Notes: a model not told the origin generated them from the letters alone. A stretch of DNA of 47,658 nucleotides from Paracoccaceae bacterium (GCA_013373445.1 JABXHV010000039.1:1-47658); one strand, 5' to 3'. Positions 17,612 to 26,870 are shown, counted from the first letter of the stretch. A program made the numbers and translations.

Positions 17612-18436
17612 TCAGGCGGCAACGCTGCGCAAGTCTCGCTCACGCTGAATAATTTCCGAAGCAAGCCGCAAATAGGCCTGGCTACCTGAACACTTCAGAT
17701 CATAAAGAAGTGCAGGCTTTCCGTATGAAGGTGCTTCTGAAATCCGCACATTCCGAGGAATGATCGTCTCATAAACCGCATCGCCCATCGTTTCACGTAC
17801 ATCGGCAACGACTTGGGCCGACAGATTGTTACGGCTGTCGTACATGGTCAGAACAATACCGTGAATTGTCAGTTCCGGGTTCAACGCGCCACGCACCTGC
17901 TCAACCGTACTCAACAGCTGGCTCAGACCTTCCAGCGCGAAAAACTCACATTGCAAGGGCACGAGAATTGAATGGGACGCCGACAAGGCATTAATTGTCA
18001 AAAGGTTCAACGAAGGCGGGCAATCGATCAAGACGTATGTAAACCCAAGTTCCTGATAAAGCCTGGAGTGAGACAAACGTTTGATGGAGTCACGCAAACG
18101 GAATGCTCGATCCGAAGTTGAAGCAATTTCCAGCTCAAGACCAAGAAGATCCATCGTGGACGGTGCCACATAAAGACCGCTGATGCCGGTGTCCTTGACA
18201 GCTTCCTCCAACGCGCAATCACCGCTGAGGACATCGTAGGTGGAAAGCTCACGATCTCGGCGCTCAATACCCAAACCCGTGGAGGCGTTACCTTGTGGGT
18301 CAAGGTCAATCACCAGGACCTTTTCGCCAATCGCCGCCAAAGCGGTTCCCAAATTAATTGCTGTCGTGGTTTTACCCACTCCACCCTTTTGGTTGGCAAG
18401 GGCTAGAACGCGGGGACTTTCTGGAAGCATGCTCAT
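17612..18436 (-). CDS. parA: Chromosome partitioning ATPase ParA
   Basis: ParA is a deviant-Walker ATPase that dimerises on nucleoid DNA and moves ParB-parS complexes. Motifs are KGGVGKTTTAINLG with the signature lysine (about 17-30), VIDLDPQGNASTG and LIDCPPSLNLLT. The start is ATG 18436 (MSMLPESPRVLALANQ), with AAGGTG seven bases upstream and 20 bases after the rsmG stop. A longer in-frame ORF to 18511 would overlap rsmG and adds residues foreign to the family. It is 274 residues and lies in the order mnmG-rsmG-parA-parB. Confidence 0.96.
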   Translation of the reverse strand: MSMLPESPRVLALANQKGGVGKTTTAINLGTALAAIGEKVLVIDLDPQGNASTGLGIERRDRELSTYDVLSGDCALEEAVKDTGISGLYVAPSTMDLLGLELEIASTSDRAFRLRDSIKRLSHSRLYQELGFTYVLIDCPPSLNLLTINALSASHSILVPLQCEFFALEGLSQLLSTVEQVRGALNPELTIHGIVLTMYDSRNNLSAQVVADVRETMGDAVYETIIPRNVRISEAPSYGKPALLYDLKCSGSQAYLRLASEIIQRERDLRSVAA

Positions 18437-18455
18437 ACAGCGACACCTTTCCGGG

Positions 18456-19115
18456 CTACGGCCGGTAGGAAATGTTTGAAAGAAGAAGCATTCGGCTTGT
18501 TGGTTCAACAAGACTTTCTCTTTCTAACATGTCGAAGGTCCAAACGTGAGACGCTTCGTTAACTTCTCGTTGAAAATCTTGACCTTTGTGGAAAACACAC
18601 GCAGTTCCTGCCTGCGTGAAGGGCTCCGACAGTTTCAAAAGCAAATCAAGCGATGCCAGAGCACGTGCCGAAACCGCATCAACCCTGCCGTTTTTCCAAT
18701 CTTTCGCAACCGATTCGATACGTCCGGCGAAAACTGTGCCTTTGGAACCTGTCTCACGCAGAGCTGTGCGTAAAAAGGCCGCCTTCCGTTGATTGCTTTC
18801 AATCATGTAGACATGGGCATCAGGATCATCTGCCTGCAAAATTGCGGTCACAACGCCGGGAAATCCTGCTCCGCTGCCGATGTCGACCCATGTCTTCGCG
18901 TCAGGCAAAGTCCATTTCGTTTGAAGACTGTCAACGACATGCCGCACCCATATATCAGCAATTGTCGAGGGTGCGATTAAATTTTGAGCGGGTTGCCACT
19001 TGAGAACGAGATCGACGTAAATTTGTAATCTCTCGATTGTTTCACGTGAAACATCCCCATAGTTATTCACAATCGATGAAGAGTTATTCAAGATGACATT
19101 CTTCACCATCGTCAC
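18456..19115 (-). CDS. rsmG: 16S rRNA (guanine-527-N7)-methyltransferase
   Basis: RsmG methylates G527 of 16S rRNA, and its loss gives low streptomycin resistance. Motifs are [14 protein letters not shown] (SAM binding, about 76-89), [14 protein letters not shown] and [13 protein letters not shown]. The GTG start at 19115 overlaps the mnmG stop (GTGA), with AAGGG six bases upstream; ATG 19109 is an alternative. The N-terminal residues DVSRET are encoded by a perfect parS site, a known coincidence of rsmG genes in several phyla. It is 219 residues. Confidence 0.95.
   Translation of the reverse strand: MTMVKNVILNNSSSIVNNYGDVSRETIERLQIYVDLVLKWQPAQNLIAPSTIADIWVRHVVDSLQTKWTLPDAKTWVDIGSGAGFPGVVTAILQADDPDAHVYMIESNQRKAAFLRTALRETGSKGTVFAGRIESVAKDWKNGRVDAVSARALASLDLLLKLSEPFTQAGTACVFHKGQDFQREVNEASHVWTFDMLERESLVEPTSRMLLLSNISYRP
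19038..19053. promoter_or_regulatory. parS site 1 (inside rsmG)
   Basis: The 16-base perfect palindrome TGTTTCACGTGAAACA is the consensus ParB-binding site. It lies within the coding sequence of rsmG, in codons for Val-Ser-Arg-Glu-Thr. Confidence 0.95.
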
Positions 19116-20980
19116 GCAGCACCCTTACGTTTCAAACGCTTAACATGCGACAAAATCAATGTCAGCGCTGCTGGAGTAACGCCATCCATCCGGGAGGCCT
19201 GTCCAAGCGTTGCCGGGCGGACCACTTCCAGTTTTTGTTTGACTTCGTTTGAGAGACCGGAAAGAGCGTTGAAATCGAACTCAGGCGGAATACGCAATGC
19301 CTCATCCCGCTTCAGCGCCTCGATATCTGCTGCCTGCCGTTCAAGATAAACCGCATAGACAGCGTCCGTCGAAACCTGTTCAACAATAGCTGCATCGACC
19401 TCAGTAAACTCAGGCCATACCTCAGCGAGGCGTTCAAATGTCATTTCCGGATAGGACAACAGATCAAAGGCCGTTCTGCGAATACCGTCCTGATTGATCG
19501 GCAAACCCTTCTTTTGAGCTTCTGACGGCGTGATAGACCTGCTCTTCAAAAGGTCCCCCGCCTTCTCGATGAGACCCATCTTAGTCTCGTAGGACAGTCG
19601 ACGCTCATCGGACACACACCCAAGCGAGATACCCAACGGAGTAAGACGCTGATCCGCATTGTCTGCGCGCAGCGACAAACGATACTCGGCGCGCGATGTG
19701 AACATACGATAAGGCTCAGTGATGCCGCGGGTGATCAAATCATCCACCATCACGCCAATGTAACCCTGGCTCCGATCGATAACGAAACTATCCCGACCTT
19801 GGGACTTCAAAGCAGCATTCAAGCCCGCCAGGAGCCCTTGAGCGCCTGCTTCCTCGTACCCTGTTGTGCCATTGATCTGACCTGCTAGATAAAGCCCGCC
19901 GCACCGTTTCGCTTCCAGAGTCGATGAGAGTTCTCTTGGGTCCACATGATCATATTCAATGGCGTAGCCCGGTTGAATGACTGTAACGTTCTCCAAACCC
20001 GGGATGGTTTTGAGAAATGCCAACTGTGCATCTTCGGGCAGCGACGTAGAGATCCCGTTCGGATAGACCGTATGATCATCCAGGCCTTCCGGTTCGAGGA
20101 AGATCTGATGTCCATCCCGATCACCAAAGCGAACAATCTTGTCTTCAATCGATGGACAGTAGCGCGGGCCACGACCCTTGATCTCACCCGAATACATGGC
20201 TGAACGCGAAAGATTGTCACGAATGATCTTGTGCGTTTCCGGTGTGGTGCGGGTGATATGACAAGGCACCTGAGGCGCTTCAATCTTGTCAGTCATAGTC
20301 GAGAAAGGAATAGGCTCCTCATCGCCAGGCTGGACTTCAAGCTTATCCCAATCAATGGTTCGACCATCGAGGCGTGCAGGCGTGCCTGTTTTCAGGCGAC
20401 CAAGATCGAAACCGATCTGCTCCAGAGACAAGGACAACCCCATCGCAGGACCTTCGCCATGACGACCAGCAGGGATCTTCTTGTCTCCGATATGGATCAA
20501 GCCACGAAGAAACGTTCCGCTCGTGAGCACAACTGCATCACAAACGATCTCTGTTCCGTCGAGCAACTTAAGCCCCGAAACAGCGTCATCTGAAAAGACC
20601 AGGCTGTCTGCCTCGCCTTCAATAACGTCCAGGTTTGCAATAACAGCAATCTCTGCCTGCATCGCTTCGCGGTAGAGCTTACGATCCGCCTGGGCGCGTG
20701 GACCACGAACGGCTGGTCCCTTCCGACGATTGAGCATTCTAAACTGGATACCGGCTTGATCGGCAACCCGGCCCATCAAGCCATCCAGCGCATCGATCTC
20801 ACGCACGAGATGGCCTTTTCCCAATCCACCAATAGCGGGATTGCAGGACATCACCCCAATGGTCTCGAACTTATGCGTCACGAGAGCAGTAGATACACCC
20901 AGGCGCGCAGCCGCAGCTGCAGCTTCACAGCCTGCGTGACCGCCGCCAATCACAACGACATCATAGGTCAATTTAGTCAT
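19112..20980 (-). CDS. mnmG: tRNA uridine-5-carboxymethylaminomethyl modification enzyme MnmG
   Basis: MnmG, an FAD protein, pairs with MnmE to build the cmnm5 group on U34 of certain tRNAs. The FAD motif [13 protein letters not shown] lies at the N-terminus, followed by [43 protein letters not shown] and the C-terminal helical domain. It is about 622 residues. Three in-frame ATG codons (20995, 20983, 20980) compete; 20980 is chosen for its spacing to GGA and fit to family N-termini, with modest certainty. A promoter lies about 150 bases upstream. It is the first gene of the run mnmG-rsmG-parA-parB. Confidence 0.96.
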   Translation of the reverse strand: MTKLTYDVVVIGGGHAGCEAAAAAARLGVSTALVTHKFETIGVMSCNPAIGGLGKGHLVREIDALDGLMGRVADQAGIQFRMLNRRKGPAVRGPRAQADRKLYREAMQAEIAVIANLDVIEGEADSLVFSDDAVSGLKLLDGTEIVCDAVVLTSGTFLRGLIHIGDKKIPAGRHGEGPAMGLSLSLEQIGFDLGRLKTGTPARLDGRTIDWDKLEVQPGDEEPIPFSTMTDKIEAPQVPCHITRTTPETHKIIRDNLSRSAMYSGEIKGRGPRYCPSIEDKIVRFGDRDGHQIFLEPEGLDDHTVYPNGISTSLPEDAQLAFLKTIPGLENVTVIQPGYAIEYDHVDPRELSSTLEAKRCGGLYLAGQINGTTGYEEAGAQGLLAGLNAALKSQGRDSFVIDRSQGYIGVMVDDLITRGITEPYRMFTSRAEYRLSLRADNADQRLTPLGISLGCVSDERRLSYETKMGLIEKAGDLLKSRSITPSEAQKKGLPINQDGIRRTAFDLLSYPEMTFERLAEVWPEFTEVDAAIVEQVSTDAVYAVYLERQAADIEALKRDEALRIPPEFDFNALSGLSNEVKQKLEVVRPATLGQASRMDGVTPAALTLILSHVKRLKRKGAA

Positions 20981-21123
20981 CATACGTCCGGACATTAAAG
21001 ATCAGCTTCAACGACACATGGCACAACGAGATCGGAAACTGAAAGGTTTATCGGCGTATCAGCCATATCAAGCTGACACGCTCAAGGCACAATGGAAACA
21101 ACCTTTGTGCTGCTGTTGCGCGC

Positions 21124-21152
21124 TTTATAAAATGTTCGCCGCAAACCGTCAA
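21124..21152 (-). promoter_or_regulatory. Putative sigma-70 promoter for mnmG-rsmG-parA-parB
   Basis: On the minus strand, TTGACG (plus positions 21147-21152) and TATAAA (21124-21129) are separated by exactly 17 bases. It lies about 145 bases upstream of mnmG, on the strand of that operon. Confidence 0.6.
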
Positions 21153-21267
21153 AAGAAAAGGCCGCAGTTTACTGATGCGGACAGCATCGGTCGGGTTGAA
21201 ATTCCAAGAGATTAACGAAACCCTAATGAGCCACCAACCCAATAAGGTCTAAACCAAACAAGTGAGA

Positions 21268-21283
21268 TGATTCACGTGAAACA
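21268..21283. promoter_or_regulatory. parS site 2
   Basis: TGATTCACGTGAAACA matches the parS consensus with one arm substitution. It lies between mnmE and mnmG. Confidence 0.9.
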
Positions 21284-21295
21284 TGTTTCGAAACT
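21284..21295. repeat. Core-less parS-like palindrome
   Basis: TGTTTCGAAACT reads as the two parS arms joined without the central ACGT. It directly follows parS site 2 and lies 9 bases before parS site 3. Confidence 0.5.
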
Positions 21296-21304
21296 GAATC
21301 GACC

Positions 21305-21320
21305 TGATTCACGTGAAACA
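21305..21320. promoter_or_regulatory. parS site 3
   Basis: TGATTCACGTGAAACA, identical to site 2 and 37 bases from it, ends four bases before the mnmE stop codon. Confidence 0.9.
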
Positions 21321-21324
21321 ATGA

Positions 21325-22674
21325 TCATTTCCCAATACAGAAATCTCTGAAGATAACGTCGAGAAGATCCTCAACATCAATCCGCCCGGTAATACGACCG
21401 AGCATATCAGCTGCCCGACGAAGATCTTCTGCTCGCAATTCATCTGGTAGATGGCTTTGCTGGATTCCCTGCCGAAGGAAAGAGACACATTGATCCAGGT
21501 GGTGACGGTGTCTCTGGCGGGTAGCCAAGGGAGCTTCACCAATTGAGATTGTTTCCTTCACGAAATCAGAAAGCTTGGAAAGCAACCCGTCCATACCGGT
21601 CGATGTTACCGTAGAACTAGGAATTACAACGGTTGTTCCGGAAGAGTCTCGTTCCGGAAGAGTCTCAAGATCTGCCTTGGTTTCGACGGTCCAGACAGGG
21701 ATTTTTAGCTCTGTGTCGGACTTCAAACCTGCCACCGGGTCGTATGGGCCTGGTCCATCTTGCTCACGAGCCCATAGAATGAGATCGGCTTCCGCACCGC
21801 GTGCCCGTGCCCGCCTGATGCCCTCCTGTTCAACAACACCGCTTGTCTCGCGAAGGCCGGCAGTATCAACCAAAGTGACGGGATAGCCTTGTAGATCCAG
21901 ATGAACCTCCAGTGCATCTCTGGTGGTCCCTGCCTCATCAGTCACAATCGCCACATCCCGACCGGCGATGGCATTCATCAAGCTGGACTTGCCGGCATTG
22001 GGAGCCCCCATCAAAACCACCTGAAGACCGCTACGAAGTCTCTCCCCGCTCTTGGAGCGAATGAGATGGTCCTCTATCTCAGAAACCAGATCTGAAGCTT
22101 CTCCCCATACCTGATCAGCGACACTGCCTGGAACGTCTTCTTCATCGGCAAAATCAAAGTCTGCTTCGATCATCGCGCGCATATGAATCAGCTTTCCACG
22201 CCAGGCATCATAAAGCTGTCCAAGTCCGCCACCCATTTGCCGTACGGCCTGCTGTCGCTGAACTTCCGTCTCCGAGGCAATCAGATCCGCTAGACCCTCA
22301 ACCTCCGTGAGGTCCATACGTCCATTGTGGAAAGCCCTTCGTGTAAACTCACCTGGATCGGCGGGACGAAGGTTACGCATGTCAGACAACACAGACAGGA
22401 TGCGCGCAACAACAGCACGCCCACCATGGCATTGAAGCTCGGCAACATCCTCACCGGTGAAACTGGCTGGTCCTTCAAAAAACAGAACCAAAGCTTCATC
22501 AATCAAATCACCGCTGAGAGGATCCTTTAGTTTCCTTACACAAGCCTGGCGAGCTGGCGGAACAGACCCACACAGAGATTCAACAGCCTTGCGAACGTCA
22601 GGACCAGAAAGTCTGATGACCGCGACACCTGATGGAACCGCTCCACTGGAAAGCGCGAAAATCGTATCTCTCAT
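21325..22674 (-). CDS. mnmE: tRNA modification GTPase MnmE
   Basis: MnmE is the GTPase partner of MnmG in U34 modification of tRNA. The N-terminal tetrahydrofolate-binding domain begins MRDTIFALSSG. The embedded Ras-like G domain shows GAPNAGKSSLMNAI, DEAGTTRD and DTAGLRET. The C-terminus ends CIGK, with the conserved cysteine (Cys446). At 449 residues it is full length. No clear ribosome site precedes the ATG. parS sites lie on both sides of the gene. Confidence 0.96.
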   Translation of the reverse strand: MRDTIFALSSGAVPSGVAVIRLSGPDVRKAVESLCGSVPPARQACVRKLKDPLSGDLIDEALVLFFEGPASFTGEDVAELQCHGGRAVVARILSVLSDMRNLRPADPGEFTRRAFHNGRMDLTEVEGLADLIASETEVQRQQAVRQMGGGLGQLYDAWRGKLIHMRAMIEADFDFADEEDVPGSVADQVWGEASDLVSEIEDHLIRSKSGERLRSGLQVVLMGAPNAGKSSLMNAIAGRDVAIVTDEAGTTRDALEVHLDLQGYPVTLVDTAGLRETSGVVEQEGIRRARARGAEADLILWAREQDGPGPYDPVAGLKSDTELKIPVWTVETKADLETLPERDSSGTTVVIPSSTVTSTGMDGLLSKLSDFVKETISIGEAPLATRQRHRHHLDQCVSFLRQGIQQSHLPDELRAEDLRRAADMLGRITGRIDVEDLLDVIFRDFCIGK

Positions 22675-22858
22675 GGTTTTGAAATCCGTTTGGTCCGATG
22701 TGAGTTATATCAGCCTCGATAGGTTTATGGCCTATAGGGCGAAATCGATCGCAGGGCAAATCGGAAACTGGCAATAAACCTATCACCTATCCGATTTGGT
22801 CGTCTGTGTTTCGATACCGATTCAATAAAATAGAAACTGCTGAAGGAACGCTGATGTC

Positions 22859-22874
22859 TGTTTCACGTGAATCA
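22859..22874. promoter_or_regulatory. parS site 4
   Basis: TGTTTCACGTGAATCA, which reads TGATTCACGTGAAACA on the minus strand, lies in the 220-base gap between the acetyltransferase gene and mnmE. Confidence 0.9.
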
Positions 22875-22894
22875 TTCAACGCTCAGCGCGAACG

Positions 22895-23443
22895 CTATGG
22901 CCTGGAAAGACGGTATAGAACGTGTCTTTGAAGAGGGTGCTGATCCGGGAGAGCGGGATGAAGAAAATCATCATCTACGGTTCGGCGCATTCCAATACGC
23001 TCCATCACGCGCTGCGATCTTCTGTTCTGTTCAGCAGTGAAAGATACAATCTCGGAAAGACCGAGAGTTTCGAAACCGAATCCAAGCCAGCATAAAGCAG
23101 CTTCACTAGCATAACCCCTCCCCCAAAATTTCTTATCGAGACGCCAACCAATCTCAACGCATGGCTGAAATGGGACTGGTGATGGAAAGCTTGGAACAGA
23201 TAGGCCGACAAAGCCTATGAATGATCCGGTATCCTTTTCCTCTGCCGGTTGAAAACAAAAACCATCATTGAGAAATTTCGTCTGCGCACGTGAGACGAGA
23301 TCGTCACTTTGGGTACGTGTCAGTGTCGATGGAAAGTACTCCATGACCATCGGATCTGCATTCATCTCAGCGAAGGGCGCTAGATCCTCATCACGCCAAG
23401 GTCTTAGAATAAGCCGATCAGTTTCGAGATAGATATCAGACAT
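22895..23443 (-). CDS. GNAT family N-acetyltransferase (RimJ/RimL-like)
   Basis: This 182-residue protein begins MSDIYLETDRLILRPWRDEDL, the usual opening of RimJ/RimL-type GNAT enzymes, and has the acetyl-CoA pyrophosphate loop as KFWGRGYASEA, followed by a C-terminal strand with SQRVMERIGM. It should transfer an acetyl group from acetyl-CoA to an amine. The substrate cannot be told from sequence; N-terminal amines of proteins and small molecules are both possible. ATG 23443 is preferred over an in-frame TTG at 23467. It sits between mnmE and rho, flanked on both sides by parS sites, a position where many relatives have no gene. Confidence 0.85.
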   Translation of the reverse strand: MSDIYLETDRLILRPWRDEDLAPFAEMNADPMVMEYFPSTLTRTQSDDLVSRAQTKFLNDGFCFQPAEEKDTGSFIGFVGLSVPSFPSPVPFQPCVEIGWRLDKKFWGRGYASEAALCWLGFGFETLGLSEIVSFTAEQNRRSQRVMERIGMRRTVDDDFLHPALPDQHPLQRHVLYRLSRP

Positions 23444-23481
23444 CTGGTTGGTTCGTTTCCGATTCAAAAAGACGGTGAAGA

Positions 23482-23497
23482 TGATTCACGTGAAACA
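23482..23497. promoter_or_regulatory. parS site 5
   Basis: TGATTCACGTGAAACA lies between the acetyltransferase start and the rho terminator, in the opposite relative orientation to site 4. Confidence 0.9.
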
Positions 23498-23505
23498 TCA
23501 TACAA

Positions 23506-23534
23506 AAATGGCGCAGATCAGATCCGCGCCATTT
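23506..23534 (-). terminator. Rho-independent terminator after rho
   Basis: AAATGGCGC at 23506-23514 pairs with GCGCCATTT at 23526-23534. On the minus strand the stem ends in a T run. It lies 33 bases past the rho stop codon. Confidence 0.8.
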
Positions 23535-23567
23535 AAATTATCAAACTCAAATCGAAACCGATTCAAA

Positions 23568-24851
23568 TCATGTATTCATGCTATCGAAGAAATCATCGTT
23601 GGTTTTCGTCTGCTTGATCTTATCGAGCAGGAATTCAATCGCATCAACGTTGTTCATAGGATTGAGAATTCTACGCAGCACGAATGTCTTCTTGAGACGT
23701 TCTGGTGCCACGAGAAGTTCTTCCTTACGTGTCCCTGAACGCTGAATGTCAATCGCAGGATAAACACGCTTATCAGAGATCTTGCGATCCAGGATAATTT
23801 CAGAGTTACCTGTACCCTTGAATTCTTCGAAGATAACTTCATCCATACGGCTACCGGTATCAATCAACGCGGTTGCAATAATAGTGAGAGAGCCACCCTC
23901 TTCGATGTTACGAGCTGCACCGAAGAAACGTTTCGGCCGTTGGAGAGCATTCGCGTCAACACCACCGGTCAGAACTTTACCCGAAGATGGTACGACCGTG
24001 TTGTAGGCGCGGCCAAGACGCGTGATTGAATCCAGCAGGATCACAACATCACGTCCGTGTTCGACAAGACGCTTTGCCTTCTCGATGACCATTTCAGCAA
24101 CCTGAACATGGCGCGATGCCGGCTCATCAAATGTCGATGAAACAACTTCACCATCAACTGTCCGCTGCATGTCCGTCACTTCTTCCGGACGTTCATCAAT
24201 CAGAAGAACGATGAGGTAGCACTCTGGATGGTTGGCAGTGATCGAACGGGCAACGTTCTGCAGGAACATTGTTTTACCGGTACGCGGTGGCGCGGTGATC
24301 AGGGCACGTTGTCCCTTTCCGAGCGGCGCAACCAGATCAATGATCCGGGAAGAAAGATCTTTCTTGCCCGATTCATCCATCTCCATCTTGAAGCGTTCAT
24401 CAGGGTAAAGCGGCGTCAGGTTATCAAAGTGAACCTTGTGACGCGCCTTGTCTGGATCTTCAAAATTAATGGTGTTGACTTTGAGAAGTGCAAAATAACG
24501 CTCGCCGTCTTTCGGGCTGCGTATCTGTCCTTCGACAGTGTCACCGGTTCTCAGTGAAAAACGTCTGATTTGCGATGGTGACACATAAATATCGTCAGGG
24601 CCCGGCAGGTAGTTTGCGTCTGGTGACCGCAGGAAGCCAAAGCCATCCTGCAACACTTCAACAACACCTTCGCCGACAATGTCGACATCCTGGGCTGCAA
24701 GATTTTTGAGGATTGCAAACATCAGCTCCTGCTTACGCATGGTGCTGGCGTTTTCTACCTCAAGCTCCTCCGCGAACTGAAGAAGCTCAGTTGGCGTCTT
24801 AATCTTAAGATCTTTAAGTTTCATTTCCCGCATGGAATTGGGGTCAGTCAT
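23568..24851 (-). CDS. rho: Transcription termination factor Rho
   Basis: Rho is the hexameric RNA helicase that ends transcription. The N-terminal helical bundle ([19 protein letters not shown]) and the RNA-binding cold-shock-like fold with [21 protein letters not shown] (70-90) precede the ATPase core with Walker A APPRTGKT (187-194), [12 protein letters not shown] and the Q/R loops near LGRAYNT and GSLTI. It is 427 residues, the normal size. ATG 24851 is the first of three close in-frame ATG codons (24851, 24833, 24824), and none has a clear ribosome site. The 237-base region upstream may hold an autoregulated leader, but no specific element was recognised beyond the hemJ terminator at its far end. 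Confidence 0.96.
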   Translation of the reverse strand: MTDPNSMREMKLKDLKIKTPTELLQFAEELEVENASTMRKQELMFAILKNLAAQDVDIVGEGVVEVLQDGFGFLRSPDANYLPGPDDIYVSPSQIRRFSLRTGDTVEGQIRSPKDGERYFALLKVNTINFEDPDKARHKVHFDNLTPLYPDERFKMEMDESGKKDLSSRIIDLVAPLGKGQRALITAPPRTGKTMFLQNVARSITANHPECYLIVLLIDERPEEVTDMQRTVDGEVVSSTFDEPASRHVQVAEMVIEKAKRLVEHGRDVVILLDSITRLGRAYNTVVPSSGKVLTGGVDANALQRPKRFFGAARNIEEGGSLTIIATALIDTGSRMDEVIFEEFKGTGNSEIILDRKISDKRVYPAIDIQRSGTRKEELLVAPERLKKTFVLRRILNPMNNVDAIEFLLDKIKQTKTNDDFFDSMNT

Positions 24852-25037
24852 GATGATTTGGATACACGTTTGGAATTGCCTTCATAATTTCAAAATGAAA
24901 TCTGAAGCTAAATGGGAAGGATGTCAGAGAGGGTTCCAGGTTGACCCTGGTTAGACATGGTGCAAATCGAACGAAATCAGTTTTTCATTCAGACCGCTAA
25001 TTTCGCAAAACCTAATCCAACAAAAAAATTTCTGCAA

Positions 25038-25077
25038 GAAAAAAATGATGGTCGTGAATAATATTCACAGACCACCA
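25038..25077 (-). terminator. Rho-independent terminator after hemE-hemJ
   Basis: The arms 25046-25059 and 25063-25077 form a stem of about 14 pairs with one bulge and one mismatch around a 3-base loop. On the minus strand it runs into a T-rich tract at 25045-25038. It lies 12 bases past the hemJ stop. Confidence 0.85.
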
Positions 25078-25088
25078 AATTATCAATA

Positions 25089-25517
25089 TTAGAAAGGCTT
25101 GCCGACAACAAGAATAACAATACCGATCATCAAGATCGTCGGAACCTCATTTAAAAACCGATAGTATTTTGTCGATTTCTTGTTTTCATCTTTCGCGAAG
25201 TTCTTAACACAACGCGAAAGGTATCCATGAATACCTGATAATATGATTACCAATGTAAACTTTGCGTGAAACCAGGGATCCGAAAACGCTGAAATCTCAT
25301 AGGCAACCCACAGACCAAATATCCAGGATGCAACCATCGCAGGATTAATGATCGCCTTGAGCAACCGACGCTCCATCACTTTCAAAAGTTCAGAGGCTTC
25401 AGATCCGATTTCTGTCTGGGTGTGATAGACGAACAAGCGCGGCAGATACAGCATTCCCGCCATCCAGGAAATAACTGAAATGACATGCAGCGATTTCACC
25501 CACTCGTAAGTTCCCAT
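25089..25517 (-). CDS. hemJ: Protoporphyrinogen oxidase HemJ
   Basis: HemJ oxidises protoporphyrinogen IX to protoporphyrin IX in the inner membrane, the penultimate step of haem synthesis. The 142-residue protein has four hydrophobic segments and the family pattern with His11 in KSLHVISVISWMAGMLYLPRLFVYH, Arg and Lys at LLKAIINPAM, and a conserved C-terminal PTILMIGIVILVV. The ATG overlaps the hemE stop by one base (TAATG), with GGAG seven bases upstream inside hemE. The pairing with hemE supports a haem role. Confidence 0.93.
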   Translation of the reverse strand: MGTYEWVKSLHVISVISWMAGMLYLPRLFVYHTQTEIGSEASELLKVMERRLLKAIINPAMVASWIFGLWVAYEISAFSDPWFHAKFTLVIILSGIHGYLSRCVKNFAKDENKKSTKYYRFLNEVPTILMIGIVILVVGKPF

Positions 25518-26548
25518 TATTTCGCTCCCCTTACACGTTCGACCATCCTGGCAACATTGTCCGGATCCGCATCTGGCGTCACACCGTGTCCAAGATTGAA
25601 AATCAGTGGTCCGTTGCCAAGTGTCTCAAGGATGTGATCAACTCCTTCATCGAGAGCCGGGCCTCCGGCCACCAGACGCATCGGATCAAGGTTGCCCTGA
25701 ATTGGCACCCGCTTTTGAATGTCGAGCGCTATGGAATCCGGAGCTGTCCAATCCAGGCCTATCGCATCAACACCCGTTTCCTCGATGAAAAGTTTCAAAC
25801 GTGCGGATGACGCCTTGGGAAAACCAATGATCTTGGCATTTGGGCGTTGCGCCTTCACGCCAGAGACAATCGCCTTCGTCGGTTCAATCGACCAACGCCT
25901 GAAACCCGCATCATCCAGAACACCTGCCCAGGTATCAAAAATCTGAACCGCGTCAGCACCGGCATCGAGCTGTCGAACAAGATAGGCGATCGATGCTGTG
26001 ATCAGATGATCGATAAAACGACCAAGCAGTTCAGGATCACGATAGGATCCAATTCTCGCTGCAGTTTGATCCGGTGTTGTATGACCGGCAACAGAATAGC
26101 ACGCTACGGTCCAGGGAGCGCCACAGAAGCCCAACAACGTGGTTTCTACTGGCAGGTCCCTTCTGAGACGAGAAACAGTCTCTATGACCGGTTTAAGATG
26201 ATCTTCAGCCTTAGCCTGATCCAGCTGATCTATGAGATGGGAAGACAGAGGTTCGAGTACAGGACCACGTCCTTCCTCAAAGCGAACGGGATAACCGATT
26301 GCATCCGGAACGACGAAGATGTCTGAGAACAGGATGCTTGCATCAAAGCCATATCTGCGGATCGGTTGAAGTGTGACTTCGGTTGCCAGATCAGGATTGT
26401 AACAAAACTCGAGGAAGTTTTTCGCCTGCTTCCTGACTTCCCGATATTCCGGCAGATAACGTCCTGCTTGTCGCATCATCCAGATGGGAGGTGGCCATAG
26501 CTTTTCGCCTGCCAGAACTCTCATCACTGATCTGTCTTCCGACTTCAT
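25517..26548 (-). CDS. hemE: Uroporphyrinogen decarboxylase
   Basis: HemE removes four carboxyl groups from uroporphyrinogen III to give coproporphyrinogen III. The N-terminal signature PPIWMMRQAGRYLPEYR (about 18-34) and the second signature GFCGAPWTVACY are intact, as is the catalytic aspartate in ILFSDIFVVPDA. It is 343 residues. It is the first gene leftward of the putative replication origin, exactly as in Caulobacter crescentus, and forms an operon with hemJ. Confidence 0.97.
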   Translation of the reverse strand: MKSEDRSVMRVLAGEKLWPPPIWMMRQAGRYLPEYREVRKQAKNFLEFCYNPDLATEVTLQPIRRYGFDASILFSDIFVVPDAIGYPVRFEEGRGPVLEPLSSHLIDQLDQAKAEDHLKPVIETVSRLRRDLPVETTLLGFCGAPWTVACYSVAGHTTPDQTAARIGSYRDPELLGRFIDHLITASIAYLVRQLDAGADAVQIFDTWAGVLDDAGFRRWSIEPTKAIVSGVKAQRPNAKIIGFPKASSARLKLFIEETGVDAIGLDWTAPDSIALDIQKRVPIQGNLDPMRLVAGGPALDEGVDHILETLGNGPLIFNLGHGVTPDADPDNVARMVERVRGAK

Positions 26549-26764
26549 TGAACGTCTGCCTTTTCCCTGAATCTAAATAAATAAGATTCTTAAGTTTGAA
26601 TCTGTTTTTTATTATTGAGCGTGGATTACAGGGATCATTAATTGTCCACAACACATCAGAAGGCAAATCGGTCTTGGACAATTCGTCTCAGCTTATGGAC
26701 AAGTTAGCCTCCACAGGAGTCGATAACTCTAAAAGCCTTTCATAAAAAGATACTTAGAGAAAAA

Positions 26765-26779
26765 TTAACCATTCGTTAG
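26765..26779. promoter_or_regulatory. CtrA-type box in the origin region (one mismatch)
   Basis: TTAA, seven bases, TTAG. The consensus for the alphaproteobacterial cell-cycle regulator CtrA is TTAA-N7-TTAA. It lies about 90 bases from the better copy. Confidence 0.5.
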
Positions 26780-26855
26780 CGAATTGGGCGACTGCGGAAA
26801 ACATGGTGATGAATTCAGACAACCTGTTAATCCACAGACAGCCGAATTCGTTTCG

Positions 26856-26870
26856 TTAAGATTCCATTAA
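26856..26870. promoter_or_regulatory. CtrA-type box in the origin region (perfect)
   Basis: TTAA-GATTCCA-TTAA matches the CtrA consensus exactly. The spacer contains a GATTC site, a target of the CcrM methyltransferase. Confidence 0.65.

Larger units (their letters stand above)
20981..21324. other. 344-base intergenic region between mnmG and mnmE
   Basis: It contains the mnmG promoter (21124-21152), two parS sites and a core-less parS-like palindrome (21284-21295). The segment 21087-21110 can form a hairpin (GCACAA pairing with TTGTGC), probably in the transcribed leader of mnmG. No gene is visible. Confidence 0.7.
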
